From positions 1-39,495 of the IMG/VR virus record IMGVR_UViG_3300017971_000490: DNA of 39,495 nucleotides; one strand, 5' to 3'. The translations under genes were made by a program, and so were the position numbers. Below the pieces are notes generated by a model that saw only the letters and a program-made list of their open reading frames with translations, was not told the origin of the DNA and did no database searches. Numbering within the stretch: the stretch's first letter is position 1; each line of letters begins with the position of its first letter. Below are positions 13,447 through 20,562 of the stretch, piece by piece. This DNA is from a virus.

Positions 13447-13986
13447 TTATAATTTTTTCCTTATACTGATTGCATCTAAATATATCCCCCCATTATTTTG
13501 AGCGGATGCCTCCCTGTAAATCAGATACCTAAAATTTCCATCATGAACCCAATCGTGATTATATTTTAACCACGTGACATTTGCTGAATAAATGTCCATT
13601 AATTCAGTGATTAAGCCTAATGAGTTTGATCCAAAACCAGCTTTCCATGTGCTTCCGCTACCTATATGCCTCGAATAAAAAATTATACGGCCTTCTTCAC
13701 CATTAACGAAATTAAAAGGAGCAGCCTGCAGATCAATATAAATCCGACAATTCCCTGTCGGCGTATCATTCGCATCTGTTTTTAGAGCATACGATTTATT
13801 ATAAACCTCTACGCCTTGAGAAATAAACTCATTTGCCCCGGCTCCATTTAAACCCTCTTCAGAAAATCCCGTTATTGCATTAGCCTCATTTATTAAACTT
13901 GCCGCATTTAATAACGTGAAAAGTTCCGGGCCATAACCATCACCGCCCGCTTTTATTCTAAGTCCTATGCCAATTCCTAAACTCAT
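13447..13986 (-). CDS. Structural protein with carbohydrate-module-like fold
   Basis: A 179-aa beta-rich protein beginning MSLGIGIGLRIKAGG, similar to the start of the large fibre that follows. Residues 45-179 look like a jelly-roll or CBM-type module (EVYNKSYALKTDAND, CRIYIDLQ, RIIFYSRHIGSG, FRYLIYREASA, IYLDAISIRKKL), as found in glycan-binding parts of fibres. The gene overlaps the upstream tube-like paralogue by ATGA and is separated from the large fibre gene by two bases. Probably an accessory fibre or adhesion protein; inference only. Confidence 0.55.
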   Translation of the reverse strand: MSLGIGIGLRIKAGGDGYGPELFTLLNAASLINEANAITGFSEEGLNGAGANEFISQGVEVYNKSYALKTDANDTPTGNCRIYIDLQAAPFNFVNGEEGRIIFYSRHIGSGSTWKAGFGSNSLGLITELMDIYSANVTWLKYNHDWVHDGNFRYLIYREASAQNNGGIYLDAISIRKKL

Positions 13987-14552
13987 GGTACAAATCCCAA
14001 ATCATCCCCGGCAGCAATGCTATCAAGAATGTATTCGTTTATAATGTCATTCATCGGCAAATCCATTTCATCGTTTATTCCACGCAACAAAAATGCGTGA
14101 TTAGATGAATCTGTGTCACCTGGCCGCTCACCACTATCTAACTCATTTTCTTCCAAAAATAGTGGACGCTTATTTTCTTCTTCCTGGCTCCAGCCAATTA
14201 ACCAGCCATTACCGTTTCCGTCCATTACAATCGCAATCAGGCCACCTGGTTGAGCGTCATCTAGGGCGTATGATAATATGTTTATTTCTGACCCAGGCTT
14301 ACTGCAACGAAACGATATTCTGTGCTGATAATTAGTAAAGCTCTTATTGCTGCGCCCTCCGCTCTGAGTCCTCCTGATTGAATACGAGTCAGCCTGAACC
14401 TGTTTAAATGCTGTTGTCCCAACCATAACGATATCGGAAACCTCGCCACCGGTAACCACAACACTTGAAACATTCTCGGCCTCAGTCAAGAATATATAAT
14501 TATTTCCTGAGACATTACGATTCTGCTGCTTGTAAAACGGAACTAAACTCAT
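13983..14552 (-). CDS. Tube-like virion protein, paralogue without leader
   Basis: A 189-aa protein plainly paralogous to the product of 16861-17517: both share LTEA.N.SSV, GTT.FK.VQAD, an HR...R..KP segment, ALDDAQPGG/ALADASPCG followed by AIV-DGNG, then W-L-G and E..LDSG/DSLNSG. The fold is beta-rich, and this length and pattern are compatible with a tail-tube or related ring-forming protein. This copy lacks the hydrophobic N-terminal leader of its partner and starts directly at MSLVPFYKQQNRNVSG, which aligns with the partner's internal MAIAAYTKACSKNVGG. It lies after the connector, beside the fibres. Confidence 0.5.
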   Translation of the reverse strand: MSLVPFYKQQNRNVSGNNYIFLTEAENVSSVVVTGGEVSDIVMVGTTAFKQVQADSYSIRRTQSGGRSNKSFTNYQHRISFRCSKPGSEINILSYALDDAQPGGLIAIVMDGNGNGWLIGWSQEEENKRPLFLEENELDSGERPGDTDSSNHAFLLRGINDEMDLPMNDIINEYILDSIAAGDDLGFVP

Positions 14553-14558
14553 TGTAGC

Positions 14559-14873
14559 TTATTTAAGATAAACCATAACTTCACCACTTGCCAAAGTGAT
14601 TTCATCAGCATCGACTCCTAATGGAATATAATTTGTAGCTCCGCTAGGAGAAATAGCCGATCCAATCCAATTATCTTCCGTAACGGTTACCTGGGCTAAA
14701 GGCCTTCCATCTGATCCATTCGGCGTATATTTGAAATTAGTAATGTTAACGGCGGCATGAATCCCAATTGCTGTGATTTTTTTTCCAGCATGCCTTCCTG
14801 AGGGTGTATAGGTTACTGCTCCAGATACTAAATCGCATCCGCTTTCCCCTGCTATTTTTGAAATGCTTCCCAT
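14559..14873 (-). CDS. Small beta-rich virion protein, decoration candidate
   Basis: A 104-aa beta-rich protein: GRHAGKKITAIGIHAAVNIT, PLAQVTVTEDNW, NYIPLGVDADEITLASGEVMVYL. The last part (PLGVD...I.L.SG.V..Y) has the look of small head-decoration or fibre-tip proteins that form trimers on phage surfaces. It is placed two bases after the connector gene and seven bases before the tube-like paralogue. No family recognised, so the virion role rests on context. Confidence 0.5.
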   Translation of the reverse strand: MGSISKIAGESGCDLVSGAVTYTPSGRHAGKKITAIGIHAAVNITNFKYTPNGSDGRPLAQVTVTEDNWIGSAISPSGATNYIPLGVDADEITLASGEVMVYLK

Positions 14874-14875
14874 AA

Positions 14876-15388
14876 TTATAGATTTATAGTGTAATCATCT
14901 ACTTCGTCAATGTTTGGCCGATCGAATATAATACCTCCGGCTGTCGTGATCCTGTTTCTGGCGTTGGACCACTTGTAATATAACGGAAAACTATCCTCGT
15001 TGTCATTCAAATACTGTGTTAACCGCTGGCTATGTACGTCAGCCATTTCCAGGGCGTGTTGCTCTACCGTTCCCAGGTCACCGGCTTGCCCGGCCTGGCG
15101 GTTATTGCCTATGATCTTGTTTAGGCCGGAGGTGCTAATATCGATTGCAATATCCTTTAAAACATAAAACTTGACAAAATACGCAATTACAGGTTTGATA
15201 AATGCAACCAAATCGGTATAACCGGATGGAGCCGCAACGACAGCCTCATAAAAATCATCTCCCAGGATAGGCCGGATATGCTTATCCTGTACCGGCTCAA
15301 GAATATTATCCGGTATCTTTATAGCCAGGTTCTGGCTACGGGTAAATGCGTTGCTGATCACTTCCGCTTCCGTCAATAATGCTGCCAT
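14876..15388 (-). CDS. Head-tail connector (gp6-like / DUF6712-like)
   Basis: A 170-aa helical protein with the features of head-tail adaptors: an N-terminal helix pair (DNILEPVQDKHIRPILGDDFYEAVV), a central FIKPVIAYFVKFYVLKDIAI helix, and a C-terminal helix (MADVHSQRLTQYLNDN...FPLY) followed by a short tail. I know this order from Bacteroidota phage connectors (DUF6712). It should form a ring below the portal. Its gene begins within the last 53 nt of the portal gene, which ties the two in translation. Confidence 0.7.
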   Translation of the reverse strand: MAALLTEAEVISNAFTRSQNLAIKIPDNILEPVQDKHIRPILGDDFYEAVVAAPSGYTDLVAFIKPVIAYFVKFYVLKDIAIDISTSGLNKIIGNNRQAGQAGDLGTVEQHALEMADVHSQRLTQYLNDNEDSFPLYYKWSNARNRITTAGGIIFDRPNIDEVDDYTINL

Positions 15389-16592
15389 TGTAAATCATTT
15401 TTTGTTGATTCGGGTCAGTTTCGTCATATTCCAATCCTTTTTCCTTCCGTACCTCCCAGACATACTTAGCATCATCGGTATCTACCGGTGGCTGGTTGTT
15501 ATACTGTAAATCAATTTCCTTGTTCAGTGTTTCCCGGAACAGCTTTTGGTACAATCTTACCCAGGATTTCTGCCTGGGCTTAATGAACGTACTCAGGGCA
15601 ATATTGTACTCGTTCAGGATTCGCTGAGTGTCAAAGCCGGTATTGTCGACTATACCGGTCAACGCCCTGTACCAGGAATGAGCTACAACAATATCCCCAA
15701 TGCTCATATCGTGAAGGCCCAGCCAGGATCCGGATTCTTCCTGTTTGTTCTGAATCAATTGTACCTGGTCAGCTTTTTCGTTTATATCTGCCCTGGACTT
15801 GGTTACAACCATCAGCTTATCCTGATTCCCCTCTCCGGTGTAATCCTTTTTGATGTTGTCCAGGACCTTCTTAGATTCTGTGGGGTCCTTTACCGGAACA
15901 AACATAATACCGGACAGCTTAAACGCATTGATCAGTCTTGCCAGATTCCACTTATTCGTTTTCAGGTCGATCTGTACCGCATCCCGGCCACTGATCCACT
16001 GTGGAAGCCCGTAATGCACAAATTCTGGTTCATACTTGAACCTATGGTAAACACATCGCTCCACGGCAAACGGTCCCTCCCCGTCTGATTCAAAGTTCGG
16101 GTATAAGGGAAGGGTCTTCCGGTACTTGTCATTCATGCCAGTGTCCTGGGACCAATCAGGATGAAGGATTACCCTGGGCTGATCCTTGGCCTTCCGGCAC
16201 TTTGTTGCATCCAGGTGGTTTATCCACATAAATGTTCCGGCCTTATCACGTATAATCTCAAACCAGCCGTTCCCTGTGGTGAACTCATCGTGATCAACTT
16301 TGCTTTGTACCTCTTCAAGCATTTCGCCCTCGTAGTTCGCCTTAAGAATGAAGTTATCCATAAGCCAGGAGTCTTCGCTCATTATCCCATCCCCAATAGA
16401 ATAAAACCCTTTTGAGTTTATCACTCCCCGGTGGTTCGGGCTGGTCCGGCTAAACAGAGCAAGGGCCTGAGGGAACAGGTTATCACTGCCAAAAGGAATA
16501 TAATCCTTGACGTTGATGTTCACGGGAGTGTACGGATTTATCTCCGCACTTGGAGACCCGAAGCTTTTTGATTCAAATATTGCTCTTTTCAT
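15336..16592 (-). CDS. Portal protein
   Basis: A 418-aa protein with portal features: the NLFPQALALFSRTSPNHRGVI start, a GDGI turn, TGNGWFEIIRDKAG (wing/stem beta region), a VYHRFKY segment, then a long helical C-terminal half (LKTNKWNLARLINAFKLSG, GFDTQRILNEYNIALSTFIKPRQ) ending in a polar crown region. Portal rings form the DNA channel at one capsid vertex. It follows the capsid, tube-like and 68-aa genes rather than preceding the protease as is usual. A hairpin at 16606-16633 lies before its start codon and may set its level. Confidence 0.8.
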   Translation of the reverse strand: MKRAIFESKSFGSPSAEINPYTPVNINVKDYIPFGSDNLFPQALALFSRTSPNHRGVINSKGFYSIGDGIMSEDSWLMDNFILKANYEGEMLEEVQSKVDHDEFTTGNGWFEIIRDKAGTFMWINHLDATKCRKAKDQPRVILHPDWSQDTGMNDKYRKTLPLYPNFESDGEGPFAVERCVYHRFKYEPEFVHYGLPQWISGRDAVQIDLKTNKWNLARLINAFKLSGIMFVPVKDPTESKKVLDNIKKDYTGEGNQDKLMVVTKSRADINEKADQVQLIQNKQEESGSWLGLHDMSIGDIVVAHSWYRALTGIVDNTGFDTQRILNEYNIALSTFIKPRQKSWVRLYQKLFRETLNKEIDLQYNNQPPVDTDDAKYVWEVRKEKGLEYDETDPNQQKMIYNGSIIDGSGSDQQRIYP

Positions 16593-16605
16593 CCTATGAC
16601 AATAA

Positions 16606-16633
16606 AGGGGTAAGGCATCTCTACCCTACCCCT
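16606..16633 (-). promoter_or_regulatory. Hairpin before portal gene
   Basis: Minus-strand RNA can form a 10-bp stem (AGGGGUAGGG with CCUUACCCCU, one G-U pair) and an 8-nt loop, 13 nt before the portal start codon. A short UUUAUU tract follows. This could be a weak terminator or attenuator that reduces portal expression relative to the major capsid, or it could shade the portal start site. Confidence 0.5.
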
Positions 16634-16657
16634 CAATCAAATACAACTAAACTGTTA

Positions 16658-16864
16658 CTACTCCCCGGATTTCTTTGAAGCCTCCTTCTTGGTAGCCTCC
16701 TTCTTCACCTCTTTGTGGTCCTCAACTGCCGGGTGTCCGATCTCATGTAACATGATCAGTTGGCTTTTTGTGACTGAGGCAAGGGTCACTCTTATGTTAC
16801 GGCCATTAATAATCACATTGACCGTTGCATCGCTATCCTTGTATTCCTCTTTTAGCCGTATCAT
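16658..16864 (-). CDS. Small virion-associated protein with Lys-rich tail
   Basis: A 68-aa protein. Residues 10-32 form a strand pair (SDATVNVIINGRNIRVTLA), then LIMLHEIGHPAVE and a tail of Lys/Glu/Ala (VKKEATKKEASKK). The LxxLxExGHPxV pattern recurs in small structural proteins of Bacteroidota phages. HEIGH looks like a metalloprotease HExxH motif, but the protein is too small for that role. It overlaps the end of the tube-like gene by ATGA and precedes the portal hairpin. Function unknown. Confidence 0.55.
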   Translation of the reverse strand: MIRLKEEYKDSDATVNVIINGRNIRVTLASVTKSQLIMLHEIGHPAVEDHKEVKKEATKKEASKKSGE

Positions 16865-17517
16865 ACGTATGTAATGAACGCCGCTGATCCACCGGTAATG
16901 GTTGCACCAATGGTGGAATCAAACGGTAGTGACAGATAACCGCTTTGGCATTCCAGGGCAATAGTGATAGCCTGGGAATCCTCTTCAGCCGGTTCCTGAC
17001 CGGAGTTGAGGGAGTCGGTTGCCAGGTAAAGCGCACGGTTCGTACCGTCCGTTTCGTTATACCCTACCAACCAAGACCTTCCATTGCCATCAGTTACGAT
17101 TGCTAAAACTCCACACGGTGAAGCGTCAGCCAGGGCATTTCGAAGAGTGTTAAGACCAACAGACGGTTTGGCAAATCGCATTTCAACCCTGTGGGTATAT
17201 GCGATATTGTTCTGCGATCCTTCTCCTTCCTGAGTATGTAGCACGCTATCCAGGTCTGCTTGGACCTCTTTGAACGTAGTTGTCCCGGACATGCTTAAGG
17301 CTGCTGTGATTTCGCCTGAAACAACCGTGACTGAACTCAGGTTTGCGGCTTCAGTAAGATAGACTGCGGAGTTTCCCCCTACGTTTTTGGAGCAGGCTTT
17401 GGTGTAAGCGGCAATTGCCATTGCGCCTACAACACCCTCCATCTCAATAGCCCCCTGGACTACTGCAACTACTACCAGGACCGCAAATGCTAATATGATG
17501 TTCAGATACTTTTTCAT
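16861..17517 (-). CDS. Tube-like virion protein with signal-like leader
   Basis: A 218-aa protein. Residues 1-24 (MKKYLNIILAFAVLVVVAVV) form a Lys-Lys start and a hydrophobic core like a signal peptide; the body, from about MAIAAYTKACSK (residue 33), is the paralogue of 13983-14552. It has a beta-rich body with LTEAANLSSVTV, GTTTFKEVQAD, HRVEMRFAKP, VLAIVTDGNGRSWLVGYN and LYLATDSLNSGQ. Size and fold pattern suit a tail-tube protein. A strong GGAGG site (17527-17523) lies 5 nt before the ATG at 17517, supporting the leader-containing start. Located directly after the major capsid gene. Confidence 0.55.
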   Translation of the reverse strand: MKKYLNIILAFAVLVVVAVVQGAIEMEGVVGAMAIAAYTKACSKNVGGNSAVYLTEAANLSSVTVVSGEITAALSMSGTTTFKEVQADLDSVLHTQEGEGSQNNIAYTHRVEMRFAKPSVGLNTLRNALADASPCGVLAIVTDGNGRSWLVGYNETDGTNRALYLATDSLNSGQEPAEEDSQAITIALECQSGYLSLPFDSTIGATITGGSAAFITYV

Positions 17518-17551
17518 AATTGCCTCCTTTTGATTAGGATGGAAGCAGTGG

Positions 17552-18994
17552 CTAATAAGCCACCGCTACCAACTTGTTATGAACATATTGGGTCCCGAGT
17601 ACCATCTTCGTCCTGAATCGGTTCTCTTCCTCGTCTTCATTATACCACATCTTGGTTTCATTGAACTGACTCAGTGCATCCATCCCAAGTACCAGGTTGT
17701 CCAGGGAGGTATAGATTACCCTGTGCGGATATGCGTACAGCGTACCGCTTGCGTGTGGGAAATCTGCTTCCAAGTGAACATCCCAGCCGGGAGCTATGAT
17801 TCGGATTCCTCGGTAAGTGTAAAACTCCATACCGTCCTCCAGGAGCATGTGCGCCCTTTCGGTTCCCAGGCTTTCCAGGTAGGTGATGTAGTTTTCAAGT
17901 ACCAGGTCAGAAACCAGAAGCACCTTTTGATTCTTCGGAACTGACTTCAGGACTTTATCTGCTCCCTGGTACAGGGCCAAGAAAATGTCCTCAGATTCAC
18001 CGGCTGCTAATGCAGATGGGGCAGTGTTCGGTGTGGTGTCTACGTTTGCCCCTGCAAGGTCACCCGTCACGTTTGTCACGGTAGGATCAGGAATTGGCTG
18101 GCCTGGAACAGCACTGGTAAATATGGCTGTGGTCGTACCGGTCAAAGTGATACCTCTCAGTGCAAGTGCTGCAGCATGAAGCGCAACAAAATCCGCATGA
18201 GTCTGGTTCAGTGAAGTATTAAAAGTTGCTAGGTAATTCACCCCTCCAACAGTAACATTCGCCGTTCCGCTGGTTCCAGTAAGGGTAACGGTGTTGACTT
18301 CCGCAACTGCTCCATCTTCTACCGTATGCCTGAAAATTTGGGTGTCCGAAGGAGAGGTGGCTGCATTATCAATAAGCCGATCCCACATACCCTGGAATGC
18401 ATTATAGTCCACGTCTGCGGAACCATCAATAACCCCACTGGTAACTGTTTCCTTATTTGTATCATTGAGCCAGAACTGTCGGAATACATCGGATCGAACC
18501 GCATTCCGGTAAAGCTCAATGATAATATTCTTCAGGAACGTGCCATCCAAGTTATTCCAATCGTCCTTTCGAAGCCCCTGCTCAAAAACGGTCTGGTAGA
18601 AATCCAGGGCATCATCTGCTGCCTCGGCTTTCATCCTAACCACGGTCAGGTCCCTTTGGGTATAGGTCGTTCCGCTTGCGGCGTTAAATCCCTTTGCATA
18701 AGCCTTAAGGATTTTACTGACCGTACCAAAGTAATTCAGCTTCATGGTACTCTGAACATTCGGGATGATCCTTACCCCTTGCGTCTCCCAGGGAGATTGC
18801 CCGATAAACATCGGTCGCAAGAAATAATCCAAGTTCTCCTTACCTGCCCAGGTAATAGAGGTTGTGATAAACGTAGCCATTGCATACGATGCACCGGCTT
18901 CCGCAAAAGCATCAGGGCTGACGATCAAAGTCAAGAGAACAGCGATAGCCCCAACCCAACGAAGTGTTTTGATTAACTGTTTCATTTTCTTCAT
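17552..18994 (-). CDS. Major capsid protein with signal-like N-terminus and inserted domain
   Basis: A 480-aa protein assigned as the major capsid protein from its place right after the protease/scaffold gene and its HK97-like layout (helical DALDFYQTVFEQGLRKDDWNNLDGTFLKNIIIELY region, and a C-terminal DGMEFYTYRGIRIIAPGWD ... YAYPHRVIYTSLDNLVLGMD core). Two oddities: residues 1-38 read as a signal peptide (Lys-rich start, WVGAIAVLLTLIV core, AFA cleavage-like site), and residues about 233-325 are a Thr/Ala-rich inserted beta module (VTLTGTSGTANVTVGGVNYL) probably on the capsid surface. An internal Met39 (MATF) could be the start of a normal capsid protein. The gene begins two bases after its upstream neighbour. 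Confidence 0.75.
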   Translation of the reverse strand: MKKMKQLIKTLRWVGAIAVLLTLIVSPDAFAEAGASYAMATFITTSITWAGKENLDYFLRPMFIGQSPWETQGVRIIPNVQSTMKLNYFGTVSKILKAYAKGFNAASGTTYTQRDLTVVRMKAEAADDALDFYQTVFEQGLRKDDWNNLDGTFLKNIIIELYRNAVRSDVFRQFWLNDTNKETVTSGVIDGSADVDYNAFQGMWDRLIDNAATSPSDTQIFRHTVEDGAVAEVNTVTLTGTSGTANVTVGGVNYLATFNTSLNQTHADFVALHAAALALRGITLTGTTTAIFTSAVPGQPIPDPTVTNVTGDLAGANVDTTPNTAPSALAAGESEDIFLALYQGADKVLKSVPKNQKVLLVSDLVLENYITYLESLGTERAHMLLEDGMEFYTYRGIRIIAPGWDVHLEADFPHASGTLYAYPHRVIYTSLDNLVLGMDALSQFNETKMWYNEDEEENRFRTKMVLGTQYVHNKLVAVAY

Positions 18995-18996
18995 TT

Positions 18997-20262
18997 TTAG
19001 TTTTGAGAATATAAATCAGGGCGTACTTCAGTCATTTCACCCCGTAGGCTGGCAAGGTCTGCGGCGAGTGCTTTTTCTTCGTCACTCAGTTGTGCCTCTT
19101 CCCTGTCTTCCTGACCGGCGGTTGCGCCAACCTGAGTTGACTGACCGTTAGCCTGTGATAATTGTGTTTGTAGCTCGGTGTTCTGAGCTTCCAGTTCAGT
19201 GACCCTGGCATCCCTTTCTTCCACCTGGGAAGTAAGCTCGGCTACCTGGGCCTCTAATTGAGAGTTTTGTTCGGCCAGTTCATCCTGGCGAGCAGTGATT
19301 TCATTCAGTCTTTCTTCGACTGTCGGCCCCTGATCCCCCTCTTCGGCAGCAACCTCTTCGGACGCTTCCTCGGTGGCCTCTTCAGTGGCTTCTTCCTGGG
19401 CTTCAGCCTGATCACCTCCCGATGCGAAACTGGAAATCAAGCCCTTTAATCTTTCGAGAAGGTTTTTCTCGGATTTGGTTTCGGTCATGATTTGAACATT
19501 TGGGTTATTACTATCTTCCTGGTGAGCCTTATAATCGGCATACCTGGTCATAAACTGTTCTATGAGTTCCGGGTGATCCACCGCAAGCTGATAGACCTCC
19601 GGATGCTGGTCCAGGAACTGTGTTACCTGGATAGCCATTTCGTCAGTAGAAAATTCCTGGAATAATCCATCGGTAGCTGCCGGGGAGTCTACCAGGTCCG
19701 TTGCGACAAGCAGTTCCAGAATAGCATCACGCCTCTGTTTCTTCACTTTTTGGCCGCTTTCGTCTTCCTCTTCCCACTCCTTCATTTCAGCCCTACCTTT
19801 AAATACAATGGAGTTCCCGAACATATCCGGGCTGGTACGGGCAAGGTTCATGATGTAATCCCAGGTGTTTCCCAGCTTTGGGAGATTCTTTGCGGTATCA
19901 TCCAGGTGCAAGTCTGCAACTGCATGTAACCTGTTACCTGATTTCCTGGGCTTCCCGAATTCATCCCACCCTTCCGTGAATCCTTCTGCTTGTTCACTCC
20001 TGGTGCGAAAGTTCCGATAACGCCCGATATAGGTTCCAAGTGCTGTTGAACACATATTTGGGTGTCCGAATCTGGCTTTGATTCCTACCTGGTGAGCTTT
20101 CCCTTGTGATGCAACATCTCTGATGAACTGCTTGTTTAGGTAAAGATCGTGTCCTCTGGCATCGCCTTCAGAACAAATCTTCACGCCTCTGATGATCCCC
20201 GCTTCGGCATCTATACCCTCAAATTCCTGTACATAGAGAGGATCGCTTGCGAACATATTCAT
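18997..20262 (-). CDS. Prohead protease fused to scaffold
   Basis: A 421-aa protein with two parts. Residues 1-215 form the protease: IKARFGHPN with H67, and ARTSPDMFGNSIVFKG with serines 144 and 151, one of which should be the nucleophile, as in the GpO/S-type prohead peptidases. Residues about 280-310 are Glu-rich and 310-385 form a strong coiled coil (LNEITARQDELAEQNSQLEAQ, then VEERDARVTELEAQNTELQTQ) that would act as scaffold and later be removed. A protease-scaffold fusion upstream of the capsid gene is standard for many siphoviruses. Coupled closely to the capsid start (2-nt gap). Confidence 0.75.
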   Translation of the reverse strand: MNMFASDPLYVQEFEGIDAEAGIIRGVKICSEGDARGHDLYLNKQFIRDVASQGKAHQVGIKARFGHPNMCSTALGTYIGRYRNFRTRSEQAEGFTEGWDEFGKPRKSGNRLHAVADLHLDDTAKNLPKLGNTWDYIMNLARTSPDMFGNSIVFKGRAEMKEWEEEDESGQKVKKQRRDAILELLVATDLVDSPAATDGLFQEFSTDEMAIQVTQFLDQHPEVYQLAVDHPELIEQFMTRYADYKAHQEDSNNPNVQIMTETKSEKNLLERLKGLISSFASGGDQAEAQEEATEEATEEASEEVAAEEGDQGPTVEERLNEITARQDELAEQNSQLEAQVAELTSQVEERDARVTELEAQNTELQTQLSQANGQSTQVGATAGQEDREEAQLSDEEKALAADLASLRGEMTEVRPDLYSQN

Positions 20263-20319
20263 GGTTCAGAAATTTTTCTACAAGTTACAAAACCATGAAA
20301 CATGATTTGCTCAATATTT

Positions 20320-20562
20320 TTATGTGCCGGAAATGATCTTCTCTATTGCACTATATGAAAGTGCATATTTGTCGGCTAAGTACACCTTAAGATCAGTCTT
20401 CCTTTTGAAGTTTATACAGCGTTGCCACTCATCCCGGATCAGTACATTCCGGCTGGTAGTAACATCCAATAGCCCAATATCAAACAGTGCCTGGGTCGTT
20501 CCTTCATCCAGATCAAGGTTCTCTTTTATCAGCTTAGCCGTACTCTTTCTAATATCAATCAT
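20320..20562 (-). CDS. Small HTH-like protein between tape measure and protease
   Basis: An 80-aa basic protein that I know as a common small gene in Bacteroidota phages: LIRDEWQRCINFKRKTDLKVYLADKYALSYSAIEKIIS, in which the end has a helix-turn-helix look (KVYLADKYALSYSAIEKII). It may be a regulator or a structural accessory. It overlaps the tape-measure gene by ATGA. The 57-nt gap that follows (20263-20319) has no clear gene; it holds a 7-bp inverted repeat including the downstream ATG, of uncertain significance. Confidence 0.55.
   Translation of the reverse strand: MIDIRKSTAKLIKENLDLDEGTTQALFDIGLLDVTTSRNVLIRDEWQRCINFKRKTDLKVYLADKYALSYSAIEKIISGT

Noticed and set aside
15546-16088. Plus-strand open frame of 180 codons
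   Set aside because: It is antisense to the portal gene and has no recognisable motif.
16658-16864. HExxH metalloprotease motif (HEIGH)
   Set aside because: The protein has only 68 residues and the motif belongs to a recurring LxxLxExGHPxV pattern of small virion proteins.
18326-18976. Plus-strand open frame of 216 codons
   Set aside because: It lies wholly within the capsid gene on the other strand and has no leader signal.
20260-20297. Promoter or operator before the protease gene
   Set aside because: Only a 7-bp inverted repeat and an imperfect TAACTTG lie there; spacing to a TTG is too long to call a promoter.
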